From Desulfitobacterium sp038181555 (lineage in GTDB: Bacteria > Bacillota > Desulfitobacteriia > Desulfitobacteriales > Desulfitobacteriaceae), in NCBI RefSeq assembly GCF_038181555.1, contig NZ_JBBWUA010000008.1, forward strand, positions 1 through 64,000: DNA of 64,000 nucleotides, read 5' to 3'. Positions 16,834-25,109 of the stretch are shown in pieces; position 1 is the stretch's first letter; the number at the start of each line of letters is the position of its first letter. A program made the translations under genes and the position numbers. Below the pieces are notes generated by a model. It searched no databases. It saw nothing but the letters and a program-made list of their open reading frames with translations, and was not told the origin of the DNA.

Positions 16834-17952
16834 TTATCGGCATTTTACACCTAGCGCAGTCCAGGTCTTAATTCCTACAATGCCATCCTGTACTAGTCCT
16901 TTGCTCTTTTGAAAGGCAATCACTGCCGCTTGCGTCTTAGATCCAAAAATTCCGTCAATCGGTCCTGGGCTAAAGCCCTGAGATGTCAAAAGGGTCTGAA
17001 GCTCTCTAACAGCTGGTCCTCGGGAGCCCATCCGTAAGGTGGGGCATGGTTGGGTTGGCGGCGGTGGTGGCGGTGTGGTACAGGTTACTCCTAGCGCTGT
17101 CCAAGTCTGAACACCGACAATACCGTCCACTAATAGCCCTCTGCTTCTTTGGAAAGCAATGACTGCTGCTTCTGTCTTCGGCCCAAAGATCCCGTCAATA
17201 GCTCCTGGACTAAAGCCGTGTGAGGTGAGAAGTTGTTGCAGACGAACAACGTCTGGTCCCGTTGATCCTTGGCGCAGGGTAGGACAAGGCTGTGGATGTG
17301 GCGGCGGTGTCATGCAATTAACTCCCAATGCTGACCAGGTCTGGACACCGACAATACCGTCCACTAATAGCCCTCTGCTTCTTTGAAAAGCAATGACTGC
17401 TGCCTCTGTCTTCGGCCCAAAGATCCCGTCGATAGCTCCTGGGCTAAAGCCGTGTGAGGTAAGAAGTTGTTGCAGGCGAACCACGTCTGGTCCCGTTGAT
17501 CCTTGGCGCAGGGTAGGACAAGGTTGGGTTGGCGGCGGTGTCATGCAATTAACTCCTAATGCTGTCCAGGTCTGAACACCGACGATACCATCGACTAATA
17601 AACCCCTGCTTTGTTGAAAGGCGATGACTGCTGCTTCTGTCTTCGGTCCGAAGATTCCATCAATAGCTCCCGGACTAAAGCCATGAGAGGTAAGAAGGTG
17701 TTGTAAATGTACGACTGAGGGGCCTGTAGAGCCTTGTCTGAGAGTTGGGCAAGGTGCAGCTTGACCCGGCATTGGAGTTGGCATCGGCATCCCTGGATGC
17801 ATAGGTTGCGTGGGAACACAAATAACTTGACCTGGGAAAAGACACATAGGATCACTGATTTGCGGATTTAACATGAGAAGCTCTTCGACGGTGGTGTTGA
17901 ACATGCATGCAATGTCAAAAAGAGTTTCCCCAGGTTTGACCACATAATTCAT
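16834..17952 (-). CDS. LysM protein with four peptidoglycan-binding repeats
   Basis: The protein has 372 residues. An N-terminal LysM domain (VVKPGETLFDIACMF onward, about 45 residues) binds N-acetylglucosamine polymers. A Met/Pro-rich linker is followed by four PG_binding_1 modules of about 69 residues, separated by proline-rich linkers. Modules 1-3 are nearly identical and module 4 is more divergent. No signal peptide and no catalytic domain are seen, so it is probably a spore-coat or cortex-associated protein, or leaves the cell by another route. The start is the ATG at 17952, preceded by AAGGGGTG; a frame six codons longer lacks a site. It is a single gene with its own terminator. Confidence 0.85.
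   Translation of the reverse strand: MNYVVKPGETLFDIACMFNTTVEELLMLNPQISDPMCLFPGQVICVPTQPMHPGMPMPTPMPGQAAPCPTLRQGSTGPSVVHLQHLLTSHGFSPGAIDGIFGPKTEAAVIAFQQSRGLLVDGIVGVQTWTALGVNCMTPPPTQPCPTLRQGSTGPDVVRLQQLLTSHGFSPGAIDGIFGPKTEAAVIAFQRSRGLLVDGIVGVQTWSALGVNCMTPPPHPQPCPTLRQGSTGPDVVRLQQLLTSHGFSPGAIDGIFGPKTEAAVIAFQRSRGLLVDGIVGVQTWTALGVTCTTPPPPPPTQPCPTLRMGSRGPAVRELQTLLTSQGFSPGPIDGIFGSKTQAAVIAFQKSKGLVQDGIVGIKTWTALGVKCR
16840..17751 (-). repeat. Four tandem repeats of about 207 bp plus linkers
   Basis: Units lie at about 17545-17751, 17314-17520, 17080-17286 and 16840-17046, each encoding one peptidoglycan-binding module. Units 2 and 3 are almost identical at DNA level, which suggests recent duplication or gene conversion and a site prone to copy-number change. 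Confidence 0.85.
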
Positions 17953-18044
17953 AATTGCACCCCTTTCCATAGATTTTCCGTATATCCTATGCCAAAGACT
18001 CCGGAATGCTATTAGAAATGGGGCGAACAGAGAGAGAAATTTGT

Positions 18045-18500
18045 TTATCTCTCTTGGGCCTGAAGGGAATCGAGATGGCGATGTAAGCGTTTTAGCACCC
18101 GCCGGAACTGAAAGGAGTGCAGGGCGGAAATATTAATAATCCTCGCCACGCAACCCATGACTCTCCCCCGAGGCTCTAAATTTATGGAATAGCTAACCTT
18201 AGTATAACCGTTGGGTAATCCCTCAAGATCCCACCAACTCTCTCCCACAACCACGCCTTGGTAATAGCGGATGTCGATACGATGAGGTGAGGTTAAGGAT
18301 GTGGTCTCGCAACGAAACCATCCCCCTGAAGCCCACACCTCAATCTTGGCGTGAAGATGGTCCTGTGTTTGTTCGAGGATGCGAACTCGAAATTCTCCGG
18401 GCCACCAGCTTTTATAGCCAGGAATGTCTGCAAGTATCGTATAGACCATATCTAGTGAGTAAGGATATTCATAGGAGTCCCTAGCCTGAATTCTGCTCAT
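18045..18500 (-). CDS. SRPBCC/COQ10-like START-domain protein
   Basis: The protein has 151 residues and fits the polyketide cyclase/COQ10-type START family: a helix near SLDMVYTILADIPGYKSWWP, then alternating beta strands and a long C-terminal helix. Such proteins bind hydrophobic ligands in a deep cavity; the ligand here is unknown. Its ATG overlaps the stop of the DUF454 gene by four bases, so translation is coupled. The three-gene operon (ArsC-like, DUF454, SRPBCC) is compact, but no shared pathway is evident. Confidence 0.75.
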   Translation of the reverse strand: MSRIQARDSYEYPYSLDMVYTILADIPGYKSWWPGEFRVRILEQTQDHLHAKIEVWASGGWFRCETTSLTSPHRIDIRYYQGVVVGESWWDLEGLPNGYTKVSYSINLEPRGRVMGCVARIINISALHSFQFRRVLKRLHRHLDSLQAQER

Positions 18501-18919
18501 TCTTCTGTCGATCCTTCCTGCATCTTACTTTCTTCAAAGGTGTTCACAAGCCTCTCTGGTATCTTAGTTTTTTGACTAAGTATATAAATCGTAACCCCAA
18601 CACCAATTGCACTAAGCAGAATACGCACCCAGAAAAGCTCAATCAAAAAGAACATGGAAGCAGACAAGGACAACCAAAGAAGCGCGATGGAAATTATCTT
18701 GGCGCGCAAAGGGATACCTTTATCTTCATAATAATCTTTCAGATAGGGGCCTAGCCATGGATTCGCCAAAAGTCTCTGGTGATGTTTTTCAGAACTCCTC
18801 AAATAGCAGGCGCCCGCTAATAAGACAAAGGGAGTAGTGGGAATCAGGGGTAAAAATATACCGATGACGCCCAGTACAACACTTATGGTCCCCACCCCTA
18901 TCAATAGTGTCTTCATCAT
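18497..18919 (-). CDS. DUF454 (YbaN-like) inner membrane protein
   Basis: The protein has about 140 residues and matches YbaN/DUF454. A first hydrophobic hairpin carries IFLPLIPTTPFVLLAG, a charged stretch around NPWLGPYLKDYYEDKGIP follows, and then come two more hydrophobic segments. Function is unknown. I start it at the ATG at 18919 after GAGGGG with a 6-base spacer. The open frame extends further upstream, but that part overlaps the ArsC-like gene in another frame and would add a non-family N-terminus. It is the middle gene of a three-gene operon. Confidence 0.8.
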   Translation of the reverse strand: MMKTLLIGVGTISVVLGVIGIFLPLIPTTPFVLLAGACYLRSSEKHHQRLLANPWLGPYLKDYYEDKGIPLRAKIISIALLWLSLSASMFFLIELFWVRILLSAIGVGVTIYILSQKTKIPERLVNTFEESKMQEGSTEE

Positions 18920-18929
18920 ATTTTTCCCC

Positions 18930-19268
18930 TCACTCCCACTCCTTCCAAATCTCGGGTTGATAGCCCACCGTAGCTTTCTTCCCATTACGAACAATAGGAG
19001 TAACATAGAGCCTGGGATGAGCCAAGAGTAGCTCTTCGCGAATCTCAGCACTACGGATCTGATCAAGGTTTAAGGCTTTGTATTCTTTCGCCTGCTTATT
19101 GATCAGATCATTCAAGGGAACAGAGGCTTTGACGCTTTGCAATTCACCTTTGCTTAAGGTTTTCTCATTAAGATCAATGAACTGAAACTTAACGTTTCGT
19201 TCCTTAAAATAGCGTTCCGCCTTTTTTGTATCAAAGCACTTTTTAACACCAAAGATTTGTATATTCAA
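18930..19268 (-). CDS. ArsC/Spx family thioredoxin-fold protein
   Basis: The protein has 112 residues and an ArsC/Spx-type fold. The single N-terminal active-site Cys lies in VKKCFDTKKAERYF, and the C-terminal HPRLYVTPIVRNGK stretch contains the expected cis-Pro region. Single-Cys members are arsenate-reductase-like or redox/regulatory proteins; the RNA polymerase-binding role of Spx cannot be claimed from this sequence. The start is TTG at 19268, after GGAGG with a 6-base spacer. A longer frame to 19322 lacks such a site. It is the first gene of the operon with DUF454 and SRPBCC. Confidence 0.8.
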   Translation of the reverse strand: MNIQIFGVKKCFDTKKAERYFKERNVKFQFIDLNEKTLSKGELQSVKASVPLNDLINKQAKEYKALNLDQIRSAEIREELLLAHPRLYVTPIVRNGKKATVGYQPEIWKEWE

Positions 19269-19384
19269 AGGACTACCTCCTTGCTCAAGTCGAGATTGTT
19301 CTTTCATCTGAGCTTTACACATGCTCTTACTATTCTTGACAATCCTTCTCTGCTGTACTTATTAAAAATATCATAGTTTATCGG

Positions 19385-19432
19385 TTAAAAAAAGGCCTTT
19401 CCTGACATGTTTCCATGGCGAGGAAAGGCCTT
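19385..19432 (-). terminator. Intrinsic terminator of the 314-residue gene
   Basis: AAGGCCTTTCCT pairs with AGGAAAGGCCTT (12 bp). Seven T follow on the minus strand, just past the stop codon of the gene ending at 19441. Confidence 0.9.
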
Positions 19433-19440
19433 GCGACTTG

Positions 19441-20385
19441 CTATGCTCTTCTTAATTCATCCCCTTGGTGAATGATCTTCTGCATATTAGCTTGGAGACT
19501 GGATGAGAATATCATTTCCAACCAAGTAAAGTAATTTCTGATCACTACGTGGTCCTCTTGACAAAGCTCCATATAAGCGACTAAGGACATGTATTCAGTT
19601 TCATAAAGCAGTGAGGCGATAAATATCTCCGTAAAAATTTCTTCCCATTCCCCTGAGCTTCTGAGACAATCATCAAATATTTCTTGATACATATTCAGAA
19701 ATCCTGGAGGGATCACCTGAGGGTCCTCTGTCAGAGCATGATGGAGAATGTGCGTCAAAGCATGGAGAATTGGGATCAAGGAACCCTCTCCGCCCCTACT
19801 AGGTTTAAAAATGCCCAGACAATGAAGCCGAGGGACCGTCATAAGGTTTCCTTCTTTTTCTTTTAACCCAAAGTCCAATAAAGGCACGAGTAGTGGATCT
19901 TCCGTGACGCTATGAAAGAATATCGGATACTCCTCTTTGATGAGTGCTAAAGCTAAGTCCAGCTCATGGATAGGCCCAACAATTTTTGACCAGGGAGCTT
20001 TTCGTGTCCCGTAGCTTCCCCGGTCAGCAAGGGATAGAATTTTTAGCAGCTCCAACACTTCACCGCTAAAGTTTGCAAAGCGGATATCTTCGGGTAGGCT
20101 GCCTAAGACATAGCATATCCAAAAGGCTAAAGCATCTTCAGGGGGAATAAGAGTATACAGACAACGGGCTTTATAATGCTTATACCGTATATCATCTGCA
20201 GCTTGGCGAAGATCCAAAATCAATTGTTGTAAGGAGTGTTTATCTGCTTTAGCTAATTGATCAATGACCTGTTGAAGAAGCTCCACTGCCTCATCAGGGT
20301 AACGCAGATTTTTAATTTTTTTCAGACAGGCCAAGGGTTGGTCAGCTTGTGCACCGCGGCTCAGCATTTTGCTTTGACAAGGCAT
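19441..20385 (-). CDS. Hypothetical helical protein, 314 residues
   Basis: I do not recognise this protein. It is mostly alpha-helical, leucine-rich and without membrane segments. A Cys-rich N-terminus is followed by repeated Leu-Gln-Asp helices near 40-75, and by acidic stretches with a HALTHILHHALTE segment near 205-220. That segment has several His but no HExxH motif. It could be a scaffold or regulatory protein. I start at the ATG at 20385 because AGGGGTG lies six bases upstream; a GTG three codons earlier abuts that site. It lies directly upstream of the terminator, alone. Confidence 0.65.
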   Translation of the reverse strand: MPCQSKMLSRGAQADQPLACLKKIKNLRYPDEAVELLQQVIDQLAKADKHSLQQLILDLRQAADDIRYKHYKARCLYTLIPPEDALAFWICYVLGSLPEDIRFANFSGEVLELLKILSLADRGSYGTRKAPWSKIVGPIHELDLALALIKEEYPIFFHSVTEDPLLVPLLDFGLKEKEGNLMTVPRLHCLGIFKPSRGGEGSLIPILHALTHILHHALTEDPQVIPPGFLNMYQEIFDDCLRSSGEWEEIFTEIFIASLLYETEYMSLVAYMELCQEDHVVIRNYFTWLEMIFSSSLQANMQKIIHQGDELRRA

Positions 20386-20472
20386 TTTAATCACCCCTAT
20401 TTCAGGTTTTCTGATTAAGGATTTCGCTGGGACAAGCTGATTCTCCTTGGTAAATATTGTCTATTATTGAAC

Positions 20473-22566
20473 CTATTCGGAAGATAATGAGGATTCTTTG
20501 CAGTTATCTTTGTACAAAAAGATTACCGCTTTGAAGAGATCTCCATCTACTTCAATAGCAAAGCTTCCTTTTTGGATTTCGATTAAGCTTTGCACGATGG
20601 AGAGCCCCAATCCGCTACCTTGACTCGTTCTTGATTCATCCCCGCGTTTAAAACGTTCCATCAACTCCGCGGCAGATATATTAAGTTCGTAGGCAGAAAT
20701 GTTTTTGATCGTTAATCTTACACCCGGGCCAGCTTCTTCGAGATCCACATACACTCGCGAACCCTCTTGGGCATACTTGAAAATATTGGACAAGAGATTC
20801 TCGATGGAACGCCACAAGAGTCGCCCATCCGCTTTGACCCAGATCTTTTCTCGGGGGTAATTCAATTTAAAATCTAACTCACGCTCTTGAATTTTTTCGT
20901 CCAATTCCCCTAAGCCTTGCTTTAATAATGAAATAATATCAATTCTCTCAAAGGATACGGGAATATCTCCGCTGGAGGCCTTGGCAGCTTCGAAAAGATC
21001 ATCGGTCAATACCTTTAGTCGCTGTGATTTTTGATCGAGGACTTCAATATATTCTTGGATTTTCTCTGGATCCTCTTCTGTCTTTAATAAATCAACATAG
21101 GTGATAATAGATGTTAAAGGGGTTCGAATATCATGGGATACATTGGTAATCAATTCCGTCTTCAATCGTTCACTTTTAATCTCATTTTCTACGGCTTTGT
21201 TTAGACCATCAGTTATGGAATTGATATCCCCGGCGAGTCGAGCAAACTCTCCTGTTCCCGTGATATTGATTTTCTCAGTAAGATCACCCTCCTTAACTCG
21301 CTTGACCCCTTCTTTAATGGCCTTAAAATCCTTGACCTTTTTATAGGATAGCCAAACCGCCACCCCGATGGTGATCGGGAACATAAAGAAAGTTAAAGCA
21401 ACACATGCGGGGTAACCAATAGTTATAATAGCCATCTTCACGCCCAGACTCCCACTATCATAAATGGCTTTAAGACCGGAAAATAGCTTATGAAATACTG
21501 TATAGGTTAAAGCGTGCTTGAGTAAGGTTCTATTCTTCAAGTGCTTAACCAAGGATAAGACAAAGAACAGTCCTAAGGCCGCGATGGCCAATGTTATGAA
21601 GTAAAATATCTCAGCACCCAAGCTATCACGATACAGCTCGATGCCGAGAGCGAACCATAAAGTAATTAAGCCAAGGCAAATCAAAATATTGATATCGTTA
21701 TAGATTCGTTCCAAAGCATAGAAACGAACTTCTTGGTCATCACGAGAATTTCTTCCCCAGATAAAAATCAGATAAATAAAGGCAATAATTAGACCTGTGC
21801 CATACACTGCCATCTGGCTGAAGGCCTGACTAGCAACTGCTTTGTCATTCTGCCAATCTGTGATACGTGGGTTTAAAAAATCCTCTGTGAAGCCCACATA
21901 CAACGCATCCGGGTAATCTTGGGAGTAATAATCGGGAGTAAGCCAATAGAAATGAGGATTGGCTTCAATCTCCCGGGGGTAGACCTCCCGGGTATAGCCG
22001 TCAAAAATGATTGAAGTAGGATAAGCAGAATACCCTTTTTTTGCAGATGCACCATCATTTGAGAATTCAAAATCCCCATCTCTCACAAAATATTTTAATC
22101 CTTCATAACCGTTGAGTCGTTGCAAAATAGAATGATATTCATAAAGATCTTCTTGAACCATGCGTTCTTTCAGTTCGGCGATATCATCCTGATAGACTTC
22201 TTGGAAAACGCGATAGTTTTCCGCCTCCGACTGGTTAGGATTATATTTTTCTGAGCGATCCCGGAACTCCCAGAATAGATTATCTGATCTATTCTTAAGG
22301 TCATCTTCTGAGATATCCCCGCCTGCTAGAATATGCTCTTCATTTTTATATTGACTGAGATGTCTTAGATCGTTGATAATACTGCTACTATCATTGATGA
22401 AGCTTTGACTATGATAATAGCTTTTCTCTAAGGAAACATCAAAATTACTGCGATTGATGATGACCATAACTTGAGTTATTGTTTGGGTAAAACAGAACAC
22501 CACAAGGATAAAAGCCAGTACCTTTGCCAGAGGTGAATGGCTAAAGCTTTTCGATTTTATATCCAA
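20473..22566 (-). CDS. Sensor histidine kinase with multi-span membrane domain
   Basis: The protein has 697 residues. A first membrane segment near 14-36 is followed by an extracytoplasmic domain of about 200 residues, and then four more hydrophobic segments (about 252-270, 293-311, 320-340, 378-407). A HAMP-like linker at about 408-460 follows. The H-box is NVSHDIRTPL with His478. The N-box (RSIENLLSNIFKYA) and G2 (GSGLGLSIV) are clear, but a normal DxGxG G1 box is replaced by a KNISAYELN stretch, as in some VanS-like kinases. It pairs with the response regulator whose gene overlaps it by 26 bases; the TTG start lies inside that gene. Confidence 0.9.
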   Translation of the reverse strand: MDIKSKSFSHSPLAKVLAFILVVFCFTQTITQVMVIINRSNFDVSLEKSYYHSQSFINDSSSIINDLRHLSQYKNEEHILAGGDISEDDLKNRSDNLFWEFRDRSEKYNPNQSEAENYRVFQEVYQDDIAELKERMVQEDLYEYHSILQRLNGYEGLKYFVRDGDFEFSNDGASAKKGYSAYPTSIIFDGYTREVYPREIEANPHFYWLTPDYYSQDYPDALYVGFTEDFLNPRITDWQNDKAVASQAFSQMAVYGTGLIIAFIYLIFIWGRNSRDDQEVRFYALERIYNDINILICLGLITLWFALGIELYRDSLGAEIFYFITLAIAALGLFFVLSLVKHLKNRTLLKHALTYTVFHKLFSGLKAIYDSGSLGVKMAIITIGYPACVALTFFMFPITIGVAVWLSYKKVKDFKAIKEGVKRVKEGDLTEKINITGTGEFARLAGDINSITDGLNKAVENEIKSERLKTELITNVSHDIRTPLTSIITYVDLLKTEEDPEKIQEYIEVLDQKSQRLKVLTDDLFEAAKASSGDIPVSFERIDIISLLKQGLGELDEKIQERELDFKLNYPREKIWVKADGRLLWRSIENLLSNIFKYAQEGSRVYVDLEEAGPGVRLTIKNISAYELNISAAELMERFKRGDESRTSQGSGLGLSIVQSLIEIQKGSFAIEVDGDLFKAVIFLYKDNCKESSLSSE

Positions 22567-23227
22567 TTCCCCACACCACCTTTAAATATTTGGGCTCCTT
22601 CGGGTTGATTTCTATTTTCTCTCGAATCTTACGAATATGAACAGCAACCGTATTTTCAGCGCTGAAAGCCGCTTCATTCCAGACATTTTCGTAGATCTGA
22701 TCAATGGAGAAGACTCTCCCTGCATTAGACGTCAACAGCATCAAGATCTTATACTGAACGGGAGTTAATTTGACCTCCTCACCATCCACTGTGACGCACT
22801 TGCTCTCGTCATCGATCACCAAACCACCAGACTGATAGATATTGGTTTGGGTCTCCATACTTCCTAAGGTGGTATATCTTCGCAGCTGTGATTTTACGCG
22901 AGCGATTAATTCCAGTGGATTAAAGGGTTTGGTAATGTAATCATCTGCCCCCATATTAAGACCCATGATTTTATCTGTATCTTCGGACTTAGCGGAAAGC
23001 ATAATTACTGGGATATTGAGTTCCTCTCTGATTTTCATGGTCGCTCTGATCCCATCCATTTGCGGCATCATGATATCCATGATCACCAGATGGATGGACT
23101 CTGCTTCGATAACCTTAAGGGCTTCGAGACCATTGAAGGCTTTATAGATGGTATATCCTTCATGGGTTAAGTAGATTTTTATAGCTTCAACAATTTCTTT
23201 ATCATCATCGCATACGAGAATGTTCAT
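22541..23227 (-). CDS. OmpR/PhoB-family response regulator
   Basis: The protein has 228 residues. The receiver domain carries acidic residues at 7-9, the phosphoacceptor Asp51 (VIMDIMMPQMDG) and a conserved Lys near 101 (ITKPFNP). It is followed by a winged-helix DNA-binding domain with VWNEAAFSAENTVAVHIRKIREK. It is phosphorylated by the overlapping histidine kinase and presumably regulates envelope-related genes, but the targets are unknown. The start is ATG after GAGGAGT. Upstream lies a palindromic direct-repeat site at 23330-23350 that could be its own operator. Confidence 0.95.
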   Translation of the reverse strand: MNILVCDDDKEIVEAIKIYLTHEGYTIYKAFNGLEALKVIEAESIHLVIMDIMMPQMDGIRATMKIREELNIPVIMLSAKSEDTDKIMGLNMGADDYITKPFNPLELIARVKSQLRRYTTLGSMETQTNIYQSGGLVIDDESKCVTVDGEEVKLTPVQYKILMLLTSNAGRVFSIDQIYENVWNEAAFSAENTVAVHIRKIREKIEINPKEPKYLKVVWGIGYKIEKL

Positions 23228-23258
23228 TTAGGGTACTCCTCTCACCAGCTTCGTTCAA

Positions 23259-23264
23259 ATTATA
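23259..23264 (-). promoter_or_regulatory. Candidate -10 box of the two-component operon
   Basis: A perfect TATAAT reads on the minus strand about 30 bases before the response-regulator start. The -35 position (about TAAAGT) is poor, as in promoters that need an activator. Confidence 0.45.
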
Positions 23265-23329
23265 TCACGCCCTTCATTATTACTTTAGAGCAATGATACC
23301 CATTAATTCTTATCATTCTTCGGGTATAA

Positions 23330-23350
23330 ATCTTAAGAAGTTCTTAAGAT
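23330..23350. promoter_or_regulatory. Palindrome with 11-bp direct repeats, candidate operator
   Basis: ATCTTAAGAA and TTCTTAAGAT flank one central G. CTTAAGA also recurs with an 11-bp period, the spacing usual for OmpR-family tandem sites. It lies about 70 bases upstream of the candidate -10 box. Confidence 0.45.
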
Positions 23351-23404
23351 TACTGCAGATATATTGTGGTACAGCCCCTGCGGCGGAGAAGTCTTTTAGG
23401 CAAA

Positions 23405-23443
23405 ATATGCTACTGCGGGTCCCAAAGGCCCACAGTAGCATAT
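23405..23443 (-). terminator. Hairpin terminator of the amidohydrolase operon
   Basis: A 15-bp stem (ATATGCTACTG.GGG with CCC.CAGTAGCATAT) has one position that is a C/A mismatch on the plus strand but a G-U wobble in the minus-strand RNA. This supports minus-strand transcription. The stretch ends in TTTT. Confidence 0.75.
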
Positions 23444-23490
23444 GCCATAATCAATCGTAGTATATATTAATTTCCAAGCTTGGGTGGATG

Positions 23491-24675
23491 TCAAATTCCC
23501 AAGCGCTTGGGAATTTGCATTTGGAGACAGCTTAAGGGGGTCCCCACTTCTAGTTTGCCATACTCCGGTAGCCTACAGATTCGAGCATTTTCTTGCGTAG
23601 CCAAGCAATAGATAGCGTTCTTAGGAATTTCAGCATCCCCCATCCAGCTCATTTCATCGAGGAAGGAATCCCCATGGTGAACAGCATAGGCACCTGCATC
23701 CGTGCCGATTCCTAACCGTACACCCATGTCATAGGCTTCTTTAATTCGTTTAAGGTGGCTATTGAGTATTCGATTTAAGGTATGCATCTCATGTGGGGAA
23801 TATCTGTCTGAGGGATATTTTAAAAGATTACCGATAGGGGCAAGCGTAGGTACCCAAGCCATCTCACGTTCTTTCAGATGGTTTAAGTGTTCGGAAGTCA
23901 TATAATACCCATGCTCTATGGAATCGACTCCGGCTGCAATTGCTCTGGAGATTCCCTCTTCCCCGCTGGCATGAGCCATAACTAAGATTCCTCTTTCATG
24001 AGCGGAATTCACTAAATTCCTGAGCTCCCCGACGCTCCATTGCACCGGTCCCACTTGTCCATATTCGCTAAAGGAAATAATTCCTGTCACTACCACTTTG
24101 AGCTGATCTGCACCCTGACGGAAGAACTCCTCTTTAAGCTGTTGCCAATCCTGTACATTTTGAAAGCCACGACCGAGAAAGCGTCCATACATGCCTTGCC
24201 TATTCACCGCTTCACGTACCGAGATCACTTTAGGCCCTATCCACTCCTGACTTTCGAGGCTTTGTTTGGCTGCCCAAGCAAAGCCTGGCAAATCTCCACC
24301 ATCACGGATGGCAACGATACCCAACTCCAAATAGTGTCGCAAAGCATCCTGGATACTCATTTCGATCTGCGCAGGGTCCTGCCAGTTACGAAGGCATTGG
24401 AAAAAATCGATACTGTCTAAAGCTAAATGAACATGAGCATCGATAAATCCCGGCATAAGGATATAGGAGTGCCAAGGAAGATCTTGAGAAGAAGCCTTTA
24501 AGCACTCCATGGAGGCTATAAGGGGGCCAAGAGAGCTGACCTTGCCCTGCTCCCATTGCATGCGAATCGGTCCATCAACTCTGCCTAATTCGGGTGTCCA
24601 ATATCCAGCCACTACCGCCGATCCCTGATTGGGTATTGCCAATATCCTTTTTTCTGCACTGCAGGAAATAAACAT
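23491..24675 (-). CDS. Metal-dependent amidohydrolase
   Basis: The protein has 394 residues and the amidohydrolase superfamily metal site: HVH in GFIDAHVHLALD near residue 80, a HASGEEG His near 235, SIEHGYY near 255, and TDAG near 320 for the catalytic Asp. Substrate class (dipeptidase, imidazolonepropionase-like or other) cannot be settled by eye. The start is ATG after an AAGGAG site. It is the last gene of an operon after the M3 oligopeptidase and PaaI-type thioesterase genes, 12 bases past the latter, so a role in peptide or small-amide turnover is plausible. Confidence 0.85.
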   Translation of the reverse strand: MFISCSAEKRILAIPNQGSAVVAGYWTPELGRVDGPIRMQWEQGKVSSLGPLIASMECLKASSQDLPWHSYILMPGFIDAHVHLALDSIDFFQCLRNWQDPAQIEMSIQDALRHYLELGIVAIRDGGDLPGFAWAAKQSLESQEWIGPKVISVREAVNRQGMYGRFLGRGFQNVQDWQQLKEEFFRQGADQLKVVVTGIISFSEYGQVGPVQWSVGELRNLVNSAHERGILVMAHASGEEGISRAIAAGVDSIEHGYYMTSEHLNHLKEREMAWVPTLAPIGNLLKYPSDRYSPHEMHTLNRILNSHLKRIKEAYDMGVRLGIGTDAGAYAVHHGDSFLDEMSWMGDAEIPKNAIYCLATQENARICRLPEYGKLEVGTPLSCLQMQIPKRLGI

Positions 24676-24687
24676 TTCTGCTCCTTT

Positions 24688-25095
24688 TTACTCTGTATCC
24701 TGGCGACGAGTAATAAGCGAAAAAGTCGAGGAACCAATCGCCACTAGGTTGTCGTTTTCATCGAAAACATCGATGGTCCCTATAAGAAGTCGTTTACCTT
24801 CTTTAACGAGATGGGCAAAGGCATAAATGTCTGAATCCACAACAGGTAAAAGATAATTCACCTTTAGCTCGACAGTTACCGCATACTGAGTCGGTCCGAT
24901 AGCTTCATTAACTGCCACTGCCATGGCAGTATCGATGGCTGTAGCGATAATCCCACCATGTAGGCTCCCATGAACTTGTTTAAGATTATCTGAATTGGTA
25001 ACCTTGACGCCTCGTTTACCTTGCTGATTCGAAATTATGTCGATCCCTAGGTACTTCCATACTTTACTGGAACCTAGCACCTCTAGACTAGCCAT
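24688..25095 (-). CDS. PaaI-type hotdog-fold thioesterase
   Basis: The protein has 135 residues and a hotdog fold. The family signature is HGGIIATAIDTAMAVAVNE near residues 50-68, with the typical Gly-Gly and Asp. Such enzymes hydrolyse acyl-CoA thioesters, often of aromatic or short-chain acids. The start is ATG at 25095, after GGAGG with a 5-base spacer. The open frame continues 16 codons upstream but overlaps the M3 peptidase gene without a binding site. It is the middle gene of the operon. Confidence 0.85.
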   Translation of the reverse strand: MASLEVLGSSKVWKYLGIDIISNQQGKRGVKVTNSDNLKQVHGSLHGGIIATAIDTAMAVAVNEAIGPTQYAVTVELKVNYLLPVVDSDIYAFAHLVKEGKRLLIGTIDVFDENDNLVAIGSSTFSLITRRQDTE

Positions 25096-25109
25096 GTTTT
25101 CCTCCAAGA

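Noticed and set aside
17159..17575. Plus-strand open frames inside the LysM gene
   Set aside because: They are mirror frames of the repeated modules, share the same repeat pattern, and have no ribosome binding site.
16840..17751. Regular repeats that could suggest a CRISPR-like array
   Set aside because: The units are about 207 bp, in frame, and encode peptidoglycan-binding modules with proline linkers; there are no spacers or cas genes.
18920..19066. N-terminal extension of the DUF454 protein
   Set aside because: It overlaps the ArsC-like gene in another frame and is not part of the family; a good site lies before the ATG at 18919.
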